Shown here: in pieces, positions 1-5,823 of the stretch
How the letters are laid out: each line of letters opens with the position of its first letter
Numbering within the stretch: position 1 is the first letter of the stretch
Assembly: GCA_964620345.1 (NCBI GenBank)
Contig: CAZUHK010000086.1
Location: forward strand, 1 to 12,436
Length of the DNA: 12,436 nt
Direction: 5' to 3'
Origin: CAZUHK01 sp964620345
GTDB lineage: Bacteria > Planctomycetota > Phycisphaerae > Phycisphaerales > Zrk34
Translations under genes and position numbers: made by a program
The notes under the pieces: generated by a model
The model's input: only the letters and a program-made list of their open reading frames with translations
Told to the model about the DNA's origin: nothing
The model's database searches: none

Positions 1-507
1 GCGACGGTTCATCCGACCGATTACGCGCCCCGCTGGGCCGCGGCCGCGGGGCTGATCGTCGCGGCCGATCAACCCGACAAGGTGCTGGGCGCGATCGGCC
101 GGGTCAACGCGACGACGCTCAAGCAGTTCGACCTGAAGGTCACGGTCGACGCGGCCTGGCTGGATTACCAGGCGATCACCGCCGGCTACCCGCCCACGCG
201 GACGGTGGGCGAGCTGCGGCGCTTCCCGGCGATCGAGCGCGATCTGTCGGTCGTGGTCGATGAGGCCGTGGCCTGGGCCGCGATCGAATCGGCGGTGCGC
301 CGGCCCGATCCGCCGCTGCTGCAAGGCGTCGATTTTCTCGGCGTGTACCGCGGCAAGCAGGTCGGCGCCGGCCGCAAGTCGGTCAGCTTCCGCATGCGAT
401 TTTCAGATCCCGACAAGACGCTGCGGCACGAGGAGGTCGATCCGCAGGTCCAGGCGGTCGTCGCCTCGCTCAAGCAGCGAACCCACGCCGAACTGCGCAT
501 GGTATAA
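1..507 (+). CDS. pheT: Phenylalanyl-tRNA synthetase beta subunit, C-terminal part (5' truncated by window edge)
   Basis: Frame 1 is open from the first base to a TAA at 505-507 and gives 168 residues, the C-terminal end of an approximately 700-800 residue protein. PheRS is a cytoplasmic alpha2-beta2 enzyme that charges tRNA-Phe. Residues 1 to about 60 of the fragment look like the end of the beta-subunit catalytic-like core (for example FDLKVTVDAAWLD at 43-55). Residues 73-168 are a ferredoxin-fold anticodon-binding (FDX-ACB) domain with its hallmarks: RRFPAIERDLSVVVDE at 73-88, YRGKQVGAGRKSVSFRMRF at 116-134, and the closing EEVD at 144-147. In the family this domain contacts the anticodon of tRNA-Phe. 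The upstream partner pheS is not visible. The next gene starts 28 nt after the stop, with a likely promoter overlapping the stop codon. Identification is secure; only the start is missing. Confidence 0.96.
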   Translation, partial: ATVHPTDYAPRWAAAAGLIVAADQPDKVLGAIGRVNATTLKQFDLKVTVDAAWLDYQAITAGYPPTRTVGELRRFPAIERDLSVVVDEAVAWAAIESAVRRPDPPLLQGVDFLGVYRGKQVGAGRKSVSFRMRFSDPDKTLRHEEVDPQVQAVVASLKQRTHAELRMV

Positions 508-508
508 T
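500..508 (+). promoter_or_regulatory. Extended -10 promoter overlapping the pheT stop
   Basis: The sequence TGGTATAAT matches the extended -10 pattern TGnTATAAT exactly, which stands out in such GC-rich DNA. Its TATAAT covers the pheT TAA stop. The expected start site is near 515, giving a leader of about 20 nt before the ATG at 535. No good -35 hexamer is visible 16-18 nt upstream, as is common for extended -10 promoters. The match is visible in the sequence; promoter activity is inferred. Confidence 0.55.
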
Positions 509-521
509 GCGTAGCAGTGGG

Positions 522-526
522 GGTGA
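522..526 (+). promoter_or_regulatory. Ribosome binding site deciding the lipoprotein start
   Basis: GGTGA, inside GGGGGTGAAG at 519-528, lies 8 nt before the ATG at 535 and can pair with the 16S anti-Shine-Dalgarno sequence. It favours this ATG over the in-frame GTG at 517, which would sit only about 2 nt after the predicted transcription start. Confidence 0.55.
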
Positions 527-534
527 AGCGTAAC

Positions 535-1221
535 ATGACAAGGGGCCTGTCGGTGCGAACGGTGGCGTTGGTGGTGCTGATGCTCGGCGCGGCTGGCTGT
601 ACCAAGGCGTACGGCCCGGACGTGGCCGTGGACTGGCCCAGCCGACCCACGCCCGTGGCGGACATCCAGCGCCCCGCGGGCCACGGCGTGTTGCAGGTGA
701 TCACCGGCTACACCCCGCCGCTCTATTCCCACGCGGCGATGCGTCTCGAAACCGCCGATGGGCACGTGGTCTTCTGGGATCCCGGCGGCGACTACGCCAA
801 GACCCGCTCGACCGGCCGCGACGCCGACCGCATCCCCCGCCCGCCGGACATCGCCGAGTACATCCGCTGGCGGCTGGACGTGGTCGGCGATCGCGGCGGC
901 GAGGTGTTCGAGTGGGACATCCCGGCCGACAAGGCCGCCCATCTGGCCGACGTACTTGAGAACGGCCGCAGCGGCGAGGGGCCCGATCATGCCTTCGACC
1001 CCGATGTGCCGCCCACGCAATGCTCGATGACCATCAGCAAGTACCTGCGCTGGTTCGCCCCGGAGTACGCGAACGTCCGGCGCAACTGGTTTTTCCCTTA
1101 CGAACTGGCCCAAGCGCTTTACAAGCACAACGCCGATCGGATCATTGTGTATCGGCTGGACGCGCCGGTGCGGGTGTACTACCGGCCCGCGCCGGCGCTT
1201 GACGCAGCCGCGTCGCGATAG
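535..1221 (+). CDS. Exported lipoprotein, possible permuted papain-like (YiiX/LRAT/NlpC-P60-like) hydrolase
   Basis: This encodes 228 residues from ATG 535; an in-frame GTG at 517 would add six. The N-terminus reads as a lipoprotein signal: basic residues at 3 and 8, hydrophobic 10-20, and Cys22 in LGAAGC, an acceptable but weak lipobox with Ala at -3. The mature part has a His motif (YSHAAMRLE, His66) and, about 100 residues later, a Cys motif (PTQCSMTISKYL, Cys163). In permuted NlpC/P60-type folds such as YiiX, the catalytic His comes before a Cys-Ser motif at a helix start, and this order matches. If that holds, it would be an envelope-located cysteine peptidase, amidase or acyltransferase. 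This is inference from spacing and motif style; I do not recognise a named family with certainty. The gene converges on purN with 63 nt between them and appears to be transcribed alone. Confidence 0.72.
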   Translation: MTRGLSVRTVALVVLMLGAAGCTKAYGPDVAVDWPSRPTPVADIQRPAGHGVLQVITGYTPPLYSHAAMRLETADGHVVFWDPGGDYAKTRSTGRDADRIPRPPDIAEYIRWRLDVVGDRGGEVFEWDIPADKAAHLADVLENGRSGEGPDHAFDPDVPPTQCSMTISKYLRWFAPEYANVRRNWFFPYELAQALYKHNADRIIVYRLDAPVRVYYRPAPALDAAASR

Positions 1222-1284
1222 AGTTCCAATTCCTACTCGTACTCGAATCATGCGGGCGCCGAATCGGGGACGACCACCGGCGTG

Positions 1285-1908
1285 TCAGTCGATCGTGACC
1301 GCGCCGCCTTCAACGCGAACCCGGCCCTCGGCGAACAGTTGGATCGCTTGCGGATAGGCGATGCGTTCCTCGGCCATGACACGCTCGGCGAGGGTGTCGG
1401 GCGTGTCGTCGGGCTTCACCTCGCAGGTGCGTTGCAGGATGATCGGGCCGTGGTCGTACTGGTTGTCGGCGAAGTGGACGGTGCAGCCCGACTCAGTTTC
1501 ACCCGCGGCGAGGACGGCTTCGTGGACGTGGCGGCCGTACATGCCTTGCCCGCCGAACTTCGGCAGCAGCGCGGGGTGAATGTTCATCACGCGGTGCGCG
1601 TAGTCATCGGGAATCTTCAGCAGCGACAGGAAGCCCGCGAGCACGACCAGCTCCGCGCCGGCGTCGCGCACGACGCCGAACACCGCCTCGCTGAACGCCT
1701 CGGTGCTGTGAAATTGCCTGCGGGCGACCACGGTGACCGGCAGGTGCATCGCGTTGGCCTTGTCGATCCCGCCGGCCCCGGCGTTGGAGGCAACGACATG
1801 CACGATCCGCGCGTCGAGCGCGGCTCGCTCGATCCGCTGCTGGAGGTTCACCATCGTGGTGCCGCCGCCGCTGATGAGCACGGCGAGCTTGAGCGGTTGG
1901 TCGGGCAT
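1285..1908 (-). CDS. purN: Phosphoribosylglycinamide formyltransferase (GAR transformylase)
   Basis: This 207-residue cytoplasmic enzyme transfers the formyl group of 10-formyltetrahydrofolate to GAR, the third step of purine synthesis. The N-terminal Rossmann part carries the phosphate-binding LISGGGTTMVNLQ at 11-23. The catalytic Asn-His-Asp triad is visible: MNIHPALLPKFGG gives Asn109 and His111, and YDHGPIILQ gives Asp152. Length is typical for the family. The start at 1908 is chosen because AAGGA lies 7 nt upstream and because the Rossmann strand begins directly after it. The frame stays open further upstream to 2202, but only over the promoter spacer and the antisense of gluQ. It is transcribed divergently from gluQ and is not joined to other purine genes here. 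Confidence 0.96.
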   Translation of the reverse strand: MPDQPLKLAVLISGGGTTMVNLQQRIERAALDARIVHVVASNAGAGGIDKANAMHLPVTVVARRQFHSTEAFSEAVFGVVRDAGAELVVLAGFLSLLKIPDDYAHRVMNIHPALLPKFGGQGMYGRHVHEAVLAAGETESGCTVHFADNQYDHGPIILQRTCEVKPDDTPDTLAERVMAEERIAYPQAIQLFAEGRVRVEGGAVTID

Positions 1909-1915
1909 GGGTGGA

Positions 1916-1920
1916 TCCTT
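1916..1920 (-). promoter_or_regulatory. Shine-Dalgarno of purN
   Basis: On the minus strand AAGGA is followed by 7 nt and then the ATG at 1908. It fixes the purN start against longer in-frame extensions. Confidence 0.7.
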
Positions 1921-1947
1921 CGCGGCGTTGCGCGGTGTCGTTGACCA

Positions 1948-1955
1948 ACTATACT
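1948..1955. promoter_or_regulatory. Overlapping divergent -10 elements between purN and gluQ
   Basis: The 8 bp CTATACT core contains a plus-strand TATACT (1950-1955) and a minus-strand TATAGT (1953 to 1948), each 5/6 to the -10 consensus. Predicted starts are near 1962 for gluQ (a leader of only about 7 nt) and near 1941 for purN (a leader of about 33 nt that includes its Shine-Dalgarno). A weak TTGCGC at 1928-1933 could be the plus-strand -35 with a 16-nt spacer. No clear minus-strand -35 is seen. Activity is inferred. Confidence 0.5.
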
Positions 1956-1968
1956 GCGCGTCGAACCG

Positions 1969-2912
1969 ATGTCGCGAACGACCACCAGAATCGCCCCCTC
2001 GCCGACCGGCGCGTTGCACCTGGGCAACGCGCGGACGTTTATGATCAACTGGGCGCTGGCGCGGCGGCACGGGTGGCAAGTGATGCTGCGGATCGAAGAC
2101 CTCAACATGCCGCGCACCAAAGTCGGGGCCGACCGACAGGCGATCGACGTGCTGGCCTGGCTGGGCATGGACTGGGACCAGGGCCCGACGTACCAGGCCC
2201 ACGACCTGTCGGCCTACCNNNNNNNNNNCGCTGCACGTGCACGCGCAAGGACATCGAGCAAGCCCTTTCGGCCCCGCACGAAGACGAGGGCGATGCCCAC
2301 GAGCTGCGTTACCCCGGCACGCACCGCCCGCCGCCGGCTGACGGCGACACGGGCCCGGCCCAGCGGTACGAGCCGATCGAGCAGACCGCGTGGCGGCTGC
2401 GCGTGCGCGATGAGACGATCGCGTTCGTCGATCAGTTCGCCGGCGATCAACGGGTGAACGTGCAGCGGTCGGTCGGCGACTTCGTCGTGGCCAGCAAGGC
2501 GGGGCTGCCGGCGTATCAGCTCGCGGTGGTGGTCGATGACGCGCGACAGGGCGTGACGCACGTGGTGCGCGGCGACGACCTGCTGCGCTCGACGCCGCGG
2601 CAGCTCTTGCTGTACCGGATGCTGGGCCTGTCGCCCGAGCCGCGCCACTGCCACGTGCCGCTGGTGTGCGGCGAGGACGGCCGGCGCCTGGCCAAACGAC
2701 ACGGCGACACGCGGCTGATACGCTACCGCGAGGCGGGCGTCGATCCGCGTCGCGTCGTCGGCCTGATCGCCAGGTGGTGCGGCTGCGGTGATGGCCAGCC
2801 GATGACCGCGGCGACGTTCGCCGACCGTTTCGACCTGTCGCGCCTGCCGCGGCAGCCGGTGACGTTCACCGCGACCGATGAGGCCCAACTGCTTGCGGGG
2901 GTGGATGGATGA
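1969..2912 (+). CDS. gluQ: Glutamyl-Q tRNA(Asp) synthetase, interrupted by an assembly gap
   Basis: GluQ is a cytoplasmic GluRS paralogue without an anticodon-binding domain. It attaches glutamate to the queuosine at position 34 of tRNA-Asp. The first 83 codons (1969-2217) give RIAPSPTGALHLGNART, the HIGH-class ATP motif, followed by RIEDLNMPR. A run of 10 N at 2219-2228 follows. After it the protein continues in another frame from 2229 to TGA at 2910-2912, with the zinc-site CTC motif (2232-2240), AYQLAVVVDDARQGVTHVVRG, and the KMSKS-like RRLAKRHG. The change of frame is explained by the wrong nominal gap length, not by a mutation. The zinc site reads C-x-C...Y-P-G-T-H, with His where the E. 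coli protein, as I recall it, has a fourth-ligand Cys. The leader is very short with no Shine-Dalgarno. The stop overlaps the next start by 4 nt. Confidence 0.93.
2219..2228. other. Assembly gap (10 N) inside gluQ
   Basis: Ten ambiguous bases are a scaffold placeholder. The codon phase on the two sides (2218 is a first codon base, 2229 starts a codon) requires a true gap of length 2 modulo 3. Comparison with E. coli GluQ from memory suggests about 14 missing residues, so near 41 nt. Confidence 0.9.
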
Positions 2913-3394
2913 TTCGGATGATGACAGGCATGCCGATGATGCTGGGCTTAATGAGTGTGCTGGCGATGGGCCCGCTGGGCTGCGAGCGGGATGCCGACGT
3001 ACAGCGCGTGACCATCGGCCAGCGCGCCTTTACGCTGGAGCTGGCGCTGGACGAGGCGTCGCGCACCACCGGCCTGATGCACCGCGAATCGATCGACGAA
3101 GACGGCGGGATGCTGTTCGTCTTTCCCGATATGCAGCGGCGTGCGTTCTGGATGAAGCATTGCCTGACCGACATCGACGCGATCTTTCTCGATGGCCGGG
3201 GCAACGTCGTGGCCGTGCACGCGATGAAGGCGCCCGACCCGGCGACGCCTGAGGCACAACTGCCACGCTACCCCAGCGGCCGAGCGGCGCAGTTCGTGAT
3301 CGAGTTGCGCGGCGGCGAGGCCGATAAGGTCGGCGTGAAGGTCGGCGATCGCATTGCGCTGCCGCTGGAATCGCTCAAGCGCCGCGCCCGATAG
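2909..3394 (+). CDS. Exported DUF192 family protein
   Basis: This encodes 161 residues. A hydrophobic, Met-rich N-terminal segment (about residues 4-24, with Arg3 before it) ends in GPLGC with Cys25, followed by charged residues. This suggests export and possibly lipidation, but Pro at -3 makes a poor lipobox, so the processing is unsure. Residues 33-155 form a DUF192 domain with its usual signposts: GLMHRES at 55-61, DGGMLFVFPD at 65-74, FWMKHCLTDIDAIFLD at 80-95, a YPSG turn at 121-124, and a closing VKVGDRI at 143-149. The usual FWMKNT is FWMKHC here. DUF192 proteins are small envelope-associated proteins with no settled function. The start codon overlaps the gluQ stop (ATGA), so it is probably translationally coupled to gluQ, and the phosphatase gene lies 36 nt downstream. 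Confidence 0.88.
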   Translation: MIRMMTGMPMMLGLMSVLAMGPLGCERDADVQRVTIGQRAFTLELALDEASRTTGLMHRESIDEDGGMLFVFPDMQRRAFWMKHCLTDIDAIFLDGRGNVVAVHAMKAPDPATPEAQLPRYPSGRAAQFVIELRGGEADKVGVKVGDRIALPLESLKRRAR

Positions 3395-3430
3395 TCCGAT
3401 GCTCACCGTAGCCGGCATTCGGGTAATCAA

Positions 3431-4675
3431 ATGCAACGACTGGATGATCTGTGCGTGGTCTGCTGGCCCGGTGCGGCGAAGCTGGGCGAGGCGTTGCCCG
3501 CGGCGCTGATCGATCACCTCGAATGCCGCGACCATCGGCTGACGACGCTGACGCCCCGGCAACTGCTCGACGCCGACCTGCGGCGCGGGCCGATGGTCGT
3601 GTGGCTGATCGTCGGCGACCGGCACGAGGACGACCTGTTCTTCGAGGCGCTGGACCACCTGGCCGTGGCGCAGGTGCCGACGATGCTCACCCGGGCCGGC
3701 GAGGAACTGGCCTCGGGCGTAACGTACAACGGTACGACGGTGATCGTCCCGCCGGACCTCGACGCCCACGCAATCGCGCTGACCTGGCGCTGCCTGCACA
3801 GCCAGAGCGAGACGATCCGCAACCTGCAGCGGGAGCTGTCGATCACACGCCGCCATCACGGGGGGCTGCGCGGTCAGATGGACAAGCTCGACGAGGAGCT
3901 GCGTCTGGCGGCGCGCGTGCAGCAGGAGTTTCTGCCGACCGCGCTGCCGCAGGTGGGCGATGTGCAGGTCGAGGTGATGTTCCGCCCGGCCACCTACGTC
4001 AGCGGCGATGTGTACGACGTGCAGCGGTTGGACGAAGATCACATCGGCCTGTGGATCGCCGACGTGGTCGGCCATGGCGTGCCCGCGGCGCTGCTGACGA
4101 TGTTCGTCAAGGCGGCGCTGCCGACCAAAGAAATCGGCCCGGACGGGTACCGCATCGTCCCGCCCGACGAGGCGCTGGCCCGGCTGAATGACGAGATGGT
4201 CAGCCGCGCCACCGGCCAGGCACGCTTCGCCACCGCCTGCTACGCCGTGCTCAACTGCCGCAACCACCGCGTGCAGGTCGCCCGGGCCGGACACCCCCAC
4301 CCGCTGATCCTCCGCGACAGCGGCGAGGTGGAATACCTCGAACCCGATGGCCCGCTGCTGGGCGTGTTCGCCGATGAACAGTTCGACCTGATGACCTACC
4401 AGATGCACCGCGGCGATCGGTTCATGATCCACTCCGATGGGTTTGAGACTTGCTTCGCCGACGGCGAACAGCACGACACCACGCGGTACCGGCAGGAGTT
4501 CGCCAAGCTCGGCCGCTGCGGGCCGACCCAGGCGATCGAAAAACTCTGCCGCGTGGTCGACGATCAGCCCGGCTCGCTGCACCAGGTGGACGACCTGACG
4601 GTCGTGATGGCCGGCGTGGGCATGGAGCAGCCGAGCAACGGCCACCGGGCGGCGGAGGCGGGCCTGTTTCGCTGA
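3431..4675 (+). CDS. SpoIIE/RsbU-type PP2C serine phosphatase with N-terminal receiver-like domain
   Basis: This 414-residue, probably cytoplasmic protein has no signal peptide. Residues 1 to about 120 form an alternating alpha/beta domain resembling a degenerate response-regulator receiver, with no clear phospho-acceptor Asp. Residues 125-165 look like a helical coiled-coil linker, followed by the conserved entry helix ARVQQEFLP at 161-169. Residues 170-397 are the SpoIIE domain. Its metal-binding Asp residues are visible in SGDVYD (Asp193, Asp196), ADVVGHG (Asp211), HSDG (Asp336) and DDLT (Asp387/388). Enzymes of this type dephosphorylate anti-sigma-factor antagonists or similar partners. 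No anti-sigma or STAS gene lies nearby, so the partner is unknown. The C-terminal 15 residues are low-conservation tail. The start lacks a strong Shine-Dalgarno. The gene may share a transcript with gluQ and the DUF192 gene, and it converges on ribE with 29 nt between stops. Confidence 0.93.
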   Translation: MQRLDDLCVVCWPGAAKLGEALPAALIDHLECRDHRLTTLTPRQLLDADLRRGPMVVWLIVGDRHEDDLFFEALDHLAVAQVPTMLTRAGEELASGVTYNGTTVIVPPDLDAHAIALTWRCLHSQSETIRNLQRELSITRRHHGGLRGQMDKLDEELRLAARVQQEFLPTALPQVGDVQVEVMFRPATYVSGDVYDVQRLDEDHIGLWIADVVGHGVPAALLTMFVKAALPTKEIGPDGYRIVPPDEALARLNDEMVSRATGQARFATACYAVLNCRNHRVQVARAGHPHPLILRDSGEVEYLEPDGPLLGVFADEQFDLMTYQMHRGDRFMIHSDGFETCFADGEQHDTTRYRQEFAKLGRCGPTQAIEKLCRVVDDQPGSLHQVDDLTVVMAGVGMEQPSNGHRAAEAGLFR

Positions 4676-4704
4676 AAGCCACTGAAGCCGGGGGACCGGT
4701 CCGC

Positions 4705-5355
4705 TCAATCGAAGCCGGCGTCGAGCAGTTTATTCAGCGTCACGCCCGAGTCCGTGGCGCCGTGGTGCTGAAGATAGTTCACCACGGTGCGGGCGACGAT
4801 GTCGGTTTCGAGGTTGACCCGGTCGCCGACCTTCGCATCGCTCAGCGTGGTCCACTCGAGCGTGGTGGGGATCAGCGCGACATCGAAACGGTGCGTGGCC
4901 GGGTCGGTCCAGGCGATGGTCAGCGACACCCCATCGATCGCGATCGAGCCCTTGGGCACGATGCAGGGCATCAGCTCGGCCGGGGCTTGAATGGTGGTCC
5001 GCCATTGCTCGGGCGTGTCGCGCACGGCGGCGACCGTGCCCACGCCATCGACGTGGCCCTGCACGAAGTGGCCGGCGATCGGCGTGTCGGCCCGGAGCGA
5101 CGCTTCGAGATTCACCGGCGAACCCACGGTGAGCGAGCCGAGGTTCGTGCGATCGAGCGTTTCCCTGATGACATCGAAGGCAAGCCGACCGCGCTCGCCG
5201 GCCACCGCCGTGAGGCACACGCCGTTGACCGCGATCGAATCGCCCGGTCCGGGCTGATACGCGAACCCGCCGGGCTCGATCGCCAGCCGCGCCCCGAACG
5301 CATTGTGATCGAACGCCGCGACCCGGCCCCTGGCTTCGATGATGCCGGTGAACAT
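4705..5355 (-). CDS. ribE: Riboflavin synthase alpha chain
   Basis: This 216-residue enzyme dismutates two molecules of 6,7-dimethyl-8-ribityllumazine into riboflavin and a pyrimidinedione, the last step of riboflavin synthesis. The protein starts with the family signature MFTGIIEARG and shows the internal duplication typical of the family, two lumazine-binding barrels. Paired motifs are SIAVNGVCLT (40-49) with SIAIDGVSLT (137-146), and VNLEASLRAD (81-90) with VNLETDIVAR (180-189). The second barrel begins at GHFVQGHVDG (95-104). Length is normal. No strong Shine-Dalgarno precedes the ATG. dtd ends 27 nt upstream on the same strand, so ribE is probably the last gene of a WYL-dtd-ribE transcript. 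No FMN riboswitch could fit in that spacer. Other rib genes are absent from the window. The alternative symbol ribC is used in some species. Confidence 0.96.
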   Translation of the reverse strand: MFTGIIEARGRVAAFDHNAFGARLAIEPGGFAYQPGPGDSIAVNGVCLTAVAGERGRLAFDVIRETLDRTNLGSLTVGSPVNLEASLRADTPIAGHFVQGHVDGVGTVAAVRDTPEQWRTTIQAPAELMPCIVPKGSIAIDGVSLTIAWTDPATHRFDVALIPTTLEWTTLSDAKVGDRVNLETDIVARTVVNYLQHHGATDSGVTLNKLLDAGFD

Positions 5356-5382
5356 GCGAACAGTTTAACCCACAACGCAGCG

Positions 5383-5823
5383 TCATTCCGCGCTGTCGAT
5401 GATGATCGTGATCGGCCCGTCGGCCTCGCTGTCGATGCGCATGTGCGAGCCGAAGCGGCCGGTGGCGGTCGGCACGTGCCGGGCGCACCGCGCGACCAGG
5501 GTGTCGAACAGCTCGCGCGCCGCCTGTGGGGGCGCGGCGTCGGTGAAGCTGGGGCGAGTGCCCTTCTTCGTCCGCCCCGCGAGCGTGAAGTTGGGGATCA
5601 GCAGCACCCGGCCGCCGACGTCGGCGACGCCGCGGTTCATCTTGCCCTCGTCGTCCGCGAAGATGCGCAGGGCGACCAGCTTGTCCGCCAGCCAGTCGGC
5701 CGCGGCCGCGTCGTCGCCCTTTATCACGCCGATGTACGCCAGCAGGCCCGCGTCGATCTGGCCGACGACTTCGCCGTCCACGCGCACCGCGGCGTGGCTC
5801 ACTCGGCTGACCACCGCCTTCAC
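5383..5823 (-). CDS. dtd: D-aminoacyl-tRNA deacylase
   Basis: This 146-residue cytoplasmic homodimer removes D-amino acids (and glycine) mischarged on tRNAs, a chiral proofreading step. The start is taken as GTG at 5823 because the translation then begins MKAVVSRVSHAAVRVDGEVVG, matching the family N-terminus. The frame stays open to 5934, but the extra part overlaps the upstream gene and has no family resemblance. Conserved parts are KMNRGVAD (61-68), NFTLAGRTKKGTRPSF (78-93) and the Gly-Pro of ADGPITI (Gly136-Pro137), the cross-subunit chiral selection motif. The usual SQFT active-site string reads PNFT (77-80), and the residues before Gly-Pro are EAD rather than N-x. The GTG overlaps the TGA of the WYL regulator gene by 4 nt (GTGA), which implies translational coupling. 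Confidence 0.94.
   Translation of the reverse strand: MKAVVSRVSHAAVRVDGEVVGQIDAGLLAYIGVIKGDDAAAADWLADKLVALRIFADDEGKMNRGVADVGGRVLLIPNFTLAGRTKKGTRPSFTDAAPPQAARELFDTLVARCARHVPTATGRFGSHMRIDSEADGPITIIIDSAE

Noticed and set aside
517..534. GTG start for the lipoprotein
   Set aside because: It would lie about 2 nt from the predicted transcription start and lacks a Shine-Dalgarno, whereas ATG 535 has GGTGA at 8 nt.
1222..1284. Possible small gene or terminator between the lipoprotein and purN
   Set aside because: The 63 nt hold no start with a Shine-Dalgarno, no good hairpin and no T-tract.
4693..4702. Perfect palindrome GGACCGGTCC between the convergent phosphatase and ribE stops, considered as a terminator
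   Set aside because: It has no loop and no T-tract, and a 10-bp palindrome is unremarkable in GC-rich DNA. It could at most be a restriction or protein site.
2948..4708. 586-codon minus-strand open frame across the DUF192 and phosphatase genes
   Set aside because: Both genes on the plus strand have clear conserved motifs. The antisense frame is His/Val/Arg-rich, as expected for a shadow in GC-rich coding DNA, and matches no family.
5356..5382. FMN riboswitch upstream of ribE
   Set aside because: The spacer is only 27 nt and the gene is inside an operon, with no RFN-element sequence visible.
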